Shown here: piece after piece, positions 48,137-57,900 of the stretch
Layout of the letters: the number at the start of each line of letters is the position of its first letter
Position numbering within the stretch: position 1 is the stretch's first letter
NCBI RefSeq assembly: GCF_032118995.1
Contig: NC_092662.1
Coordinates: forward strand, 4,650,001 to 4,714,000
Reading direction: 5' to 3'
DNA from: Asterias amurensis
Taxonomy: Eukaryota; Echinodermata; Asteroidea; Forcipulatida; Asteriidae
DNA: 64,000 nt
The notes under the pieces: model-generated
Seen by the model: the letters and a program-made list of their open reading frames with translations, nothing else
Told to the model about the DNA's origin: nothing
Database searches by the model: none
Made by a program: the position numbers and the translations under genes

Positions 48137-51100
48137 TTCTTTATCCCCGATGCAAATTTAACATCTATTATACAAGTCAATACCCTAAACTCTGTTTGGT
48201 ACTCATTGTCTAGCATATAGAGTCCTGTATGGAATCCATCACAGCCTATAATGAAGACTTGATTCAAATTTTACAAGGCTATATGATAAAGAACTGGGAT
48301 ACCTGTAGGGCAAGTTCTTGGGCCTGTTTCTGATAATGCTCAGTGTGTTGTTGAAACTGCTGTGCGAGCTGCTCCCTCTCTGCAGTCAGCTTGTGGAATG
48401 ATTCGTTATACTGTCAAGATAAAGTATATCAAATTGTTAAATGGGTGCCTGCAAGGGAGGGTAGAGGTTGATATTGGGTTTGAAAAAGCCTTTGGAGTGT
48501 CACGGCAGCCCGAGGCTGTATACTCCCCAGGGAGCTGAGAAAGATTGCAGAAATGTTATTGGCCCTATGACCAGGGCCCAATGTCAGAAAGCCTGTATGC
48601 ACAAACACATGCTTAAAGAATGCTTGGGTTGATCTTGGGTTGGACGGCAGCCTGGAGGCTATATACTTCACAGGGAGTAACAGTAAAGAAATGTTATTGG
48701 CACATTGACCAGCAGCCTTTTTCACAAAACGCTAGAATTAATCCTATCTCGAGTTAGGATGGGTAACTCGTCCTAAATTTGAATGGGTTTAATGCATCCT
48801 AACGTCTACGGATACAGAACTTAACTTATCATAAGTCCTATGACTGATCCTAAGTTAGGAAGAGTTTGGTGAAATCAACGGCTGGCTACTTATGTAAAGC
48901 GTTGTGGTAAGTTGTTCAACAGTTATTACCAGAGTATGTCCCAACCTTAAATGGAGATCTCAGGTTCTTTTTAAACTTGGGTAAATTTTCTCTGCATGAT
49001 TTAGACAGAAACCTTTGACAACTGACCTGGGCTAATTTACTCTCAAGATTGGCTTTCTCCTCCTGTGTTTTTAGCAAGGCATTATGGGTATCCTGTTGAG
49101 TCCCCTGATTGGATAGTTGATTGGCACGGAGCTCGGCTGCATTCAGACGATCGTTTAAATCCTGCGCAAAATGTTGAAGCTGCGAGTACTCAGAGGTCTG
49201 GACATTCGGAGAAAACAAATTTTGTTTTACTAGGAGGAAATTATTGTTACAAACGCTGTATAGATTGTGATAGTTTGTCATGGTCTAGAGCGTCGAACTT
49301 AAGTTCTGACAGGTTCAAATCCTGGTTCATGGGCAAGAGACTTAACTACAGGTGCTTCTCATCGCCCAGGAGTAAATAGCGACATAGCGTGTCATGGCAG
49401 AGTGGTCTAGAGCATCACACTATATTATGATAATTGGGTCATCAAAGTGTGAGTTTGAATCTTGATCTTGACACAAATTAAGTAAAGAAGAGAAAACATA
49501 CCTTTGTTTTGAGTTGGCTGCTAGTCTCCGAGTTCCGCTGCGTTAGTTCCTCATTAGCTTTTCTGCACAAAGGATGAAAGTAAAATGAAATGTTAACAAA
49601 TAATTCCCATTTTCAATGTAAGCTCAATGGATAATTGTGCAGCTGTTCCTCAGTGGCTACACTGTTTGTTTTGTTAATTAATTGTTTCAATTTTAATTAC
49701 ATTTTTGAGTGGCTTGGTTGACAGCAGAAGCAAAGCACAACACAAACTTACTGTAACTTATAAACGTCTAACTTGAGGGCGTCCTTGTCTTTATCGAGCA
49801 CAGCACTGGTCTGTAAAAAATAAAAACATGAATAAGGCAGCATTAAAAATGAGACAAAACTAGAACTTCCCAAATTGACTAACCAATGTCACTTCAACCT
49901 TAAAGGAACACGTTGCCTTGGATCGGTCGAGTTGGTCTTCGAAAAGGATTTGTAACCATTTGTCATAAAATGCATATGATTAGAAAGATATTTTAAAAGT
50001 AGAATATAATGATCCACATAAGTATCACTCGAAATTGCATGGTTTTCCTTTGACCTCGTCGACTAACACTGTCGGCCATTTATGGGAGTCAAATTTTGGA
50101 CTCCCATAAATGGCCGACCGTGTTGGTCCCCAAAGTAAAAGGAAAACCACGCAATTTCGGGGCATATTTGTGTTGATCACTGTATTCTATTTTTAAAATA
50201 TCTTTCTAACCATATGCATTTTACAACAAATGGTTACACACGCTTTTCATAGACCAACTCAACCGATCCAAGGCAACGTGTTCCTTTAAACTGCCATACA
50301 GCCAGGGGTCACACCCAAGTTTCGATACAACTGGGGAAGCGGTATCACAGGAGATGCGACTTCACATTTCAAATTTCAGGTGATAAACCTTAAGGGAAAC
50401 TAAAATTCACCCTATTCCTTAGGTGTAGGGTCAGTCCTTACCTTTTTAAATTGTTGACTTGATGATGTTGCACTAGCTAGAGATCGCTCTAGCTCGGCGA
50501 CTCTTTGTCGTGACGCTTGAAGTCGACTAGATAAATTGTCTGCTTCCGCTGAAATACAAAATGGAAAATGGAAAATTACTAAAACACCTGAAGTCCAGCG
50601 GAGCAACCCTAGAAAAAAACCACAAATACAGGGGGTTCCAAAAAATCCTGGCTCCTCAGTAAGCCAAACAAGGTAACAGTTTGAAAACTAGGTGAAGCAA
50701 TGCTACTGACCTGCTCTCTGTTTGAGACTCTGTTGACTTTGAGACACGGAGGTCTGGAGGTCAGTCTTCTCCGATACGAGGATTCCGATGGTCTGAATGT
50801 GGACCTGTAACTGCTCCTTGAGGGCACTCTGCTCTTTAAATAATCGCTGATCTGATTCTCTTCGTTCCTAATAACGAAAATTATTTCAATGGAAAATATT
50901 TGTGTATAAGCATTGTGCCACCCAAGATATTTTTTACAGAAAAGTGCCATTTTAAATCTTGCTCAGACTTTGCTAAACGCACATAATAATAACATTATAC
51001 AGTTTTCATAATTATGGGTGTGTCAAAGTGGTCATTATTTTACCTTTTGGAGCTGATCTTGTAATCTCTCACAGTGACTTCTCTGAAAACAAAAAATAGT

Positions 51101-54100
51101 TGTGATAAAAACTGGAAAATCAAAGCACAGTGAATGTTGGATAACCTTTCTGCTAGAACGAGAACAGCCAAACTAATATAATGGGTGCGTTCGTTTAGCT
51201 TCCCTGGGTCGACCCCGGTGTGTGACGTTTCTTTTTCCCAGGACGAACGTGTGCAGATAATTACCCACGTTCGTCCTGGAAAAAAAACACGCCACACACC
51301 GGGGATGACCCAGGGAAGATAAACGAACGCACCCAATGTACTTGTTATATAGCGCAATATCCAGGGATTAGATTCTGAAATTTTTTGAAAAAGACTGAAA
51401 TTTGTCACGTCGCGGGAGGGGGAGGTGAACACACGGGACCTATAACTTAAGTCAAACAAATTTTTGGTTGCCTGCATAGAGACTTACCAGTTCCTCATTG
51501 TGTAAGTGAAGTTCTTTATTAGACTGGACATGCTCATCTAGATTAGCTGCTAACTCCTGATTCCTTGTCTGAAAATGTTAAAAAAACGAAAAAATAAAAG
51601 TAAAAACATGAACAGACTGGTCACTGGACTGCATGCCTGAGGCCATTGGTTATAGCATTGGGCCACTAACTTAACACTCATGAATTCACAAGTAACGTGT
51701 TTTTATACAAATGTTGAGCTTCAGTCTGATAAATCTCTTTCAATAGTGTTAAGTATTGAGGAATACTTACACATCATAAAAACAAGAAGAAAAAAAACCT
51801 ATGACATGCCAGAATGTGGAATGTTTGTTTTGCCTGGTAACCTTATTCTGGTTAGCAAAAAATCTTTTGTGCTTTCAAAACTATTTTTTTGCAGCTTTAC
51901 AAAATTTGTTCCAGGTTGTTATTTTGGCATTTGACTGTGTAATTTTTAAAAATTTCCTTCTGTGTATTGGTGTTTTTTTACCAACTGTAACCACTGTGCA
52001 ATTCAGCCTTCGGGCTACAATATGGTGTGAATAAACCAATAATAACAATATTTTACCTTACAACAATGTTCTTACCTCTAGTTGGTTAAATCCTGATCTA
52101 TTACCGGCATCAACTGATGAATCATTACCATCTCCATTTAAGAAGTCAGACTTGAAAATAGATACAAGACAAAAACGGAGTAGATGTCAGATAACAGTGG
52201 TCAGAAAATTGACTGTGTACAATGTGTGCATTCACCACATGAAAGTCATGCATGTTTAGTTATGAAATCATAAATGCTTTTACCACATTGTTTTTATTAA
52301 AGGCTGGCACAGTTATACAAATTCAAAACCACGGTGGATGATAATAATAAAAAAACAATTGGAATGGTTATATATAATAAAAACATATTGAATGGTCACA
52401 TAGTAGGAGGGTTGACATTGTACTGTGATGACGGATTCACCACATGCAATTATATTATTGCAGGCTGGAATAGTTTTCTACTAACGTCCGTCGATATATC
52501 GAAAATACTCAAAAACTCGATATTTTTTTGACATCGAAATCGCCGATGTCACTTTTATAATCATATCATATCGGATTTTCGATATATCGAAAAATTTCGA
52601 TGTTTTGAAAAATTCGATGTTCCTAAATGATATCGAAAATACCAAAAGAGTGTCTGATAATTTAAAAGAAATCTGTGTTTGAGTATTAGAAAAGCCGTCG
52701 TCGTTATGTAATTTCATCATTTTGAGTTGCTCTATTAAATAAAATACGTTTTACAACCAAGTATGTCTGCTTGTTCTTTGTGTTTTCGCCATCAGCCGCT
52801 GGCCCGTCGCAGAAGTTCACAACTCCGCGGCGAGCGCACGGTAAAACCTCACAAGAAACCACCGCTGGTTTGCAAAAATACCCCGCAAAAACTTCCCCGA
52901 ATCAACAAGACATAACAAAACAAGGAAGAAAACAATCTTACGTTATACAGTAAAATAATCTTTCTATCAATCCAAGGTATCATAATGGCGTCATTTTGGT
53001 CAAATAAAGCCTACACGTTGTTGTTTTCGTAAACAAGCTTACACTTCCGAGGAACTATATGCTTCGCAGACCACGCTGTCGGCGGCTATTGCGTGCGTAC
53101 CAGCGAAGACTTTGCTGTTGTACGGTTTAAGCGTGCACACCAGCGTGTGTGGTTATTGCGATTCGGGGGGAAAACCCGTTTGCCCAAGCATGCACAGACA
53201 TGTGCAGTCTTTTTTCAAGGCGGTATCGCGTGATGCACTGCGTTATTTCGACAATAGAGGGCTTTCTCGCATTCAATTTTAATGCCTTTACTATAGACTG
53301 CTAAGTGCTACGAGCCTTTATTGGAGACTATGTGACTGCATCATGCTGCTTGCGTTGTATATTGTGAGCGCGGAGTGGTAGGTCTGTGTTTTGCGGGACT
53401 TTCTCGTGATTTTTTTGGATGATTATCTCAACCATTTTCAACCGTAAAGGTAGTGTAACATACCAGCGGACATTTATTATGTATCTAACAATATTGCCGT
53501 GAATTGTCGTTATTTTGAAGGGCATTAGACTCTCAAAAAGTTTAGTAACTAATTCATTTAGTGTTGACAAAGTTTGAAGCGCCGCGCTCCCCTAACACAC
53601 TTCACTCTCCACAACAGCGGGCCTGTCCACCAATTTTTTTTTCCACATCCTACCGAAGATCTCAACTCAAAGCCGCCCGCCCGCGTGCCCGTCGGACAAC
53701 TTGATTGACACTTATACTCAATGCATAGGCAACTGACACCTTAATGTCGGCGGGTCACGCAACTCACAAAGGCTCTGTGTCATTTTGAGACGGTCAATCA
53801 TGGCCAATCACGAATCGAGAATTGTGGTGAGCGTTCACCGATTGGCCAAGCCAGCGATAGCGGTGATCATACTTTGTTGTAAAACCAAAAAAATCGGGGC
53901 GCGGGACTACGCAATTTGAGATTTTTCAACTACAAACATGAGTATACCAAGTGCTGTTTTTAGGCTTCATCTTGCGCGCGGGAAATACTCGATATATCGA
54001 GTATACTCGATATTTAATTTTCGATATATCGGTTATGGGAAAAAACCGATAACGACGGACGTTATTTTCTACCATTCAAAACCACAGTGGATGATACAGT

Positions 54101-56245
54101 TAGTCAGACAGTAGGAGGGTTGACTATTGACTTACCTCAGAGACGAGCCCATTGACTTGCATGGACAGCTGCCGTAAACTCTCAGTGGAAGACAAAGATC
54201 TGACGTAAAAGAAGAAACAAACAGTCATAGAGTTACAATCCATTAAGTCAAAGTCACCTAAAAAATTATGAGGAGAGTTAAAATCCACTCTCCTTAAATT
54301 ATTAAAATTGATTTTTTCTTTGCACTCCTCTGAACCACAAAAGCATACAAATTTTTGCAAAAAGTCGTTTTGCTTTCTTTATTATCTTGATACTTCGATG
54401 ACCAATTGAGCAAAACTGTTCAGAGATTTATTATTTAATGCATGTTGGGATACACCAGGTGAGAATGACTGGTCTTTGACGATATTACCAAACCTACCCC
54501 AGAGGCTATCTAATCAAATGTTGTGCGTTTTTGTATGCATATTTGGCCAAGTAAAAAAAGAATCATGTTTAGCGTCCCCGCGCCCGCTTCCTTTTTAGAG
54601 GCCACCTCCTCCCTTTTGTCTTTTTTATGATTAAAAAAAAAAATTAAGTGTGTTATTTTTTTTAATGGAAAAAAGGGATGTATTTTAACGGTCTCATCAA
54701 GAAAATACTTTACTTTAAAAATGTGTCGGACAGTAATTAAAAAAAAGGGTCCTCTTCCTTCCTTTTTTCTAAATCTTGAAAATAAAAAAACATAAATAAA
54801 AAGCCCCTCCTCCTTCCTTTTATTTTAAAACCCGGATAGGGAGAACCATGTGTTATACTACCTACCTTGCATCAGTAGACTTGAAAGATGCTGGACTGTT
54901 TGACTGATAACTATTATTGAGCTGGAGAAAATACAGAAACAATATACAATTACAACTATTTAAATTTGTATTCAAGATTTTGTCATAACCAATTAAATTA
55001 TTGAACAACAGTTGAACAACTGGAGTAAGGATGGGTTCATGCAATGATTGATAAAATTAAATTTTAGCTCAAAGGATAAACATTTTTATGAAATTTAAAA
55101 ATCCGCTTAAGAATTTACTATACAAGCCAGGATGGTGTTTTTATGAATCAGACGTGCTTGAATTTGTTCAATAGGTCTGCAAAGAGTTGGTGTCTTTGTC
55201 ACAAAAAATGTATCCTTGATTGTGGCTGTACGTAAATGGCTTTGCTCTCTCAAAGATGAAGTTCCGGACTGACATTGGCACGGAAATTCCTACATTATTA
55301 TTTTTGAAATACTTACTCTGTTCACAGGACTTGGGTGATCTGAATTTCTTGTATGAGCATTTTGCTGATTACTATTATGAGATGGGTTGTCAGAGGCAAA
55401 GGGGTTCCTCCGTCCCTCCTGGCTGGGTAACCCACCGCTGGGTGGAGTGGGTGCTGACTGGGTACTGGGTTGGCTGTTTGTCTTAGGGGTGGACGGCGTA
55501 GAATTTGAGGGATCGATTCTTCTGTTCTTGGTGGGAACGGGAGAGTTTGAAGGAGTCTTTTTCTGTTGGAATCTTTGTAGCTGGTGGAGAAAACAGTAAA
55601 ACAGTTCACGACCCGGAACCAGTTTTGATCACTATGTTATTCTTTAATATATTTATTTATTTAATTTATGTATTTGTTTACTTTTGTTTAGCCTTTCAAC
55701 ATTAAATATTGAAGTTTAACAACAACAAACATTTCTAATTTTATTAATAATAAAATAGGCCCTCAACTCAATTCTGTAAACGTCCCTGTAAACTAGTTAA
55801 TTAACACTTTACTTCCCCTTTTAAAAATGTTACCCTCGCTTTGAACACTTAACATTAAATAAACACACATAATACAAAATACACATTTTCATGAAACAAT
55901 TTCACCACGATCCCCATGGGATGAGTGAGACATACGGCATGTGACGTGGAACCTATTGCACCGTACACACAGACACCGGTAGTTCTGTCATTTAGTGAAC
56001 ACACGGTACGGGTAATTTTGCACCGTGACCATCCCACTCTTTTTCACCCCCTTAGTTTAGGTGTTTACTTACAGACGTTTCAAATTGCACACAGAACTAA
56101 AAATTAGTTCAAATACTACCCAAAGACTTGGCAATATACAACTCTTTAAATTGTCACAAAATGTATTCGGAAAGTGAAAATAAAGAACAAAAACTACCTT
56201 TTTTCTAGCAGCGGCCAGCTTCTTTTCACGATTTTCATCCGCCAT
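37853..56245 (-). CDS. GOLGA2: Golgin subfamily A member 2 (GM130), 24 coding exons, about 992 aa
   Basis: Long coiled-coil tether of the cis-Golgi that binds p115 at its N-terminus and GRASP65 at its C-terminus. Exons from the start: 56198-56245, 55317-55580, 54866-54921, 54136-54199, 52076-52150, 51488-51568, 51044-51082, 50711-50867, 50442-50548, 49752-49810, 49502-49562, 49027-49197, 48303-48410, 46322-46409, 45594-45709, 45009-45227, 43840-43953, 42619-42777, 41988-42128, 41088-41223, 39690-39872, 39415-39520, 38684-38853 or 38899, 37853-38109. Phases agree through exon 22. Family marks: [92 protein letters not shown]. The length is close to human (1002 aa). The N-terminal Cdk1-type site is Thr25-Pro here. 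Exon 23 has a frame conflict, described in the findings; the last four residues are LVDV. Confidence 0.94.
38986..39110 (+). mobile_element. SINE fragment (3' part), GOLGA2 intron
   Basis: It starts near the B-box (GGGTTCGAATCCCAGCCGAG) and runs through GGACTCGGGAAAGTACTGAG to CATCGGTGTATGGGTAACAA. This is the same family as the array at 46726-48186 but a single, diverged copy that lacks the A-box head. Confidence 0.75.
40269..40407. repeat. 139-bp hairpin repeat, GOLGA2 intron
   Basis: Near-perfect palindrome from GTTATCACAC to GTGTGATAAC, with arms containing CGTCCCATATCCA and its complement. Outside it, words around TCTTCAAGCAAACTTGGCGC (about 40418) and GCGCGTACTTGAAGATAAAC (about 40530) form a second inverted pair, so two palindromic elements may be joined or nested. 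Confidence 0.75.
41537..41570 (-). pseudogene. Fragment resembling the 3' end of GOLGA2 exon 19 and its donor
   Basis: CTTACCATGTCATCTCTAGC here matches CTTACCATATCATCTCTAGC at exon 19 (41983 on), including the donor. The likeness continues for about 12 more bases and then fades. The rest of the exon is not present, so it is a decayed partial duplicate about 450 bp away. Confidence 0.5.
42935..43408. repeat. Long imperfect palindrome, GOLGA2 intron 17
   Basis: The outer arms pair GTAACACCATGTGTGTATCT with AGATACACACATGGTGTTAC, and continue through CTACTTGCCAGGTAGAGTT and AGAACTGTCTTG. Inner arms pair AAGAACTGTCCTGCTTTTTA with its complement. The centre carries AACGTTTCGACTAGCTTGCT followed by CTAGTCATCGTCAG, a stem-loop motif. 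Related pieces lie at 42160-42600 and near 62165-62330. Confidence 0.75.
44169..44736. mobile_element. GGGCCC-ended MITE (family D) split by a family A MITE
   Basis: The outer element runs from GGGCCCAATTCAATAGATCT to CTATGAAATTGGGCCC. Inside it, 44244-44633 is a full family A MITE with TTAAAGGCAGTGGAGACCAT and ATAGTGTCCAGTGTCTTTAA ends. The outer element resumes with CAGCCAAAATGTAC, matching uninterrupted relatives at 57659-57900 and 45899-46144. Family A was therefore active after this family D copy landed. Confidence 0.82.
45899..46144. mobile_element. GGGCCC-ended palindromic MITE (family D), GOLGA2 intron 14
   Basis: It starts GGGCCCAATTGCATAGAGCT and ends AGCAGCTCTATGAAATTGGC. Subterminal words CTTAAGCA repeat in both arms. 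No target duplication was confirmed. Confidence 0.8.
46726..48186 (+). mobile_element. Five-copy tandem array of a tRNA-derived SINE, GOLGA2 intron 13
   Basis: Copies start near 46745, 47035, 47322, 47613 and 47888. Each has an A-box-like word (TAGTCTAGTTGG), a perfect B-box (GGTTCGAATCC), the body GGACTCGGGAAAGTACTGAG, the end CATCGGTGTATGGGTAA, an A-tract of about 20-47, then TTAATATTCTTTATCCCCGA. Copies are almost identical apart from A-tract length. CAAGTCAATACCC stands at both outer edges (46726 and 48173), as if the array has a single target duplication. The open frames here are the repeat read through, not genes. Confidence 0.88.
48420..49026. repeat. SINE body fragments in GOLGA2 intron 12
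   Basis: At about 48430-48560 there is a SINE body related to 27528-27870 (AAATGGGTGCCTGC, GGCTGTATACTCCCCAGGGA). At about 48640-48710 a second, shorter relative follows. From 48735 to 48885 the words TCCTAACGTC and ATCCTAAGTTAGGA suggest another decayed palindromic repeat. Confidence 0.5.
49900..50289. mobile_element. Full-length palindromic MITE (family C), GOLGA2 intron 9
   Basis: 390 bp that read as one long hairpin: TTAAAGGAACACGTTGCCTT at the left and its exact complement at the right. The centre is AAATTTTGGACTCCCATAAA, inside the pair GGCCATTTATGGGAGTC/GACTCCCATAAATGGCC. The arms differ at scattered positions, so they are not freshly formed. Confidence 0.9.
51182..51335. mobile_element. 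154-bp hairpin MITE, GOLGA2 intron 6
   Basis: It runs from TGGGTGCGTTCGTTTAGCTT to GATAAACGAACGCACCCA. The arms include CCCTGGGTC and CCCCGGTGTGTG with their complements, and the inner part pairs CCAGGACGAACGTG with CACGTTCGTCCTGG. There is no coding capacity. Confidence 0.88.
52474..54072. mobile_element. hAT-like non-autonomous DNA transposon, GOLGA2 intron 4
   Basis: The element is 52482-54064 (1583 bp). It starts TAACGTCCGTCGATATATCG and ends with the complement CGACGGACGTTA, and subterminal CGATATATCG words occur at both ends. TTTTCTAC flanks both ends (52474-52481 and 54065-54072), an 8-bp target duplication. The 8-bp size and TAACG start fit the hAT superfamily. The interior is GC-richer around 53040-53230 and 53600-53780, and no transposase domain was recognised in the short frames such as 52771-52953. 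Confidence 0.85.
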
Positions 56246-57658
56246 CTTTGAAACGTAACAAACAGACTCTTCAGCTACTAGAATTTTACAAATTAGTTTC
56301 CTTAGCACTCGACGACTGTTTTATGACTACCAATGGAGTATTTTAATGTCTGTTATGACATTAATAATCAACAAGTTGGATATCTTTTGATTTTTCCTTG
56401 CAAAAAAAGAAATAATCATTTAAAATAATAAGTTATATTTTCCTAAATCAATTACACTTCAACGACAACCTTGTCAAAAACTAAATTTAATAATAAAACA
56501 GTCGTCGAAAGCCAAATAGTTAACACCCAAGTGGTATGGGAAAGAAGACACGTCTGCAAATAATGTATTAGCTTTTTGTACACGATCAAGGTGAACAACT
56601 TATGGTGCAGAAAGCGAAATATTTTCAAAATATAAAATTCGGGAGCCAGTTTTTTTAATCTTAAGCAAGCACAAACATTATCGTAGAAAAACAAATGTAT
56701 GTAAATGCTTCCTCGGTATAGGCAGACAAATTTAATTCTCACACCATCTCACTGATCCCACCCGGACTACAAAAAAGGAGGAAGGTGGGTCCATGAAGTT
56801 TGTGACTTCATAACTTTTCGTCTCAAACATTATTCATTCCTTTTGCCTTGATTGTAGCTCCTCATCAACGATTCGTTTTCAAAATAATTTTAGAAACAAT
56901 GATATAATATTGCCTGAAGAAAAATCTTTTCAAAAGTTAAAATGATGACTGTCGCGGATGGCCGGGTTATGGGGCGGGGTTCGATCAAGCACACTCTCAA
57001 GTAAATTAATGAGTACACTTTGAATAGAGTTAAATTAGTATCAGATGATTAATTTGTTTATTCATTTATTTATTTATGTGCATTTCTTCATTTTGCTTTA
57101 TTTGCAACTGTACAATAAGAAGGAAACAGTGTAGCTAGAAAATAAACCAAACAATGATAAACAAAATCATAATACTCTACACAGCGTGTTCGTACTCTCA
57201 ACAATCTTATAAAACAATGCGAGCCCTGAAAACAATTAACAAAAACCTTACTTAGGTTAATTGAGTGTAGTCTAATACGAGAGAAAAATGTATTCCAGTC
57301 TTCTTTTCCAACACTCCCTTTACACGTGATCTTGACAAGAAATGAGTCTTACTTCCTTATTGAAGCTATACAAGAGGCAAAACCATCACGCGTTTTCTTG
57401 TATGATAGAGAACATAAACAAAACCAGTGCAACTATAATATTAAACTTGAATTATAAAAATAAATCCAACATTTTGTTTAAGTACGTCATCATAGGTCCT
57501 AGTTGATGAAGGAGACACCAGCTAGTCTAGTAACGCGACTACTAATGATATACGGATCTGAAGCGCGGTGCGAATGTGCTTACTTGATAAACATCTCGCC
57601 CGTGCGTCCGTGTGAACCTAAAATATATAATACCGCCACAATGTTATGGAGTAGTCCA
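56246..57658. other. GOLGA2 upstream region
   Basis: The GOLGA2 ATG (56243-56245) sits in AAAGATGGCGG, a good metazoan start context. The likely 5' UTR and promoter lie just to the right, but no TATA box or initiator was identified. The rest is AT-rich with no exon. Confidence 0.4.
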
Positions 57659-57900
57659 GGGCCCAATTTCATAGAGCTGCTAAGCACAACAATTTGCTTG
57701 AAATTTCTGCCTCGATAAAAACAGGTTTACCAGCCAAAATGTCCACATGATTTTCAAGATGAGCAAACAACAGCTGAATACCAGTAACATTAACAACCAA
57801 TTTGCAACAAATTAAAATTTGGTTGGTAATCCTGTTTTTATCAAGGAAGAAATTTCATGCTAAGCGAATTGTTGTGCTTAGCAACTCTAAATTGAACCCT
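57659..57900. mobile_element. GGGCCC-ended palindromic MITE (family D)
   Basis: It begins GGGCCCAATTTCATAGAGCT and ends GCAACTCTAAATTGAACCCT. The inner arms pair ATCGAGGCAGAAATTTCAAG-type sequence on the left with its complement on the right. This is an uninterrupted copy, useful for proving the nesting at 44169-44736. Confidence 0.82.

Noticed and set aside
52771-52953. Transposase exon inside the hAT-like element
   Set aside because: The 60-codon frame has no zinc finger, RNase H-like or hAT dimerisation motif.
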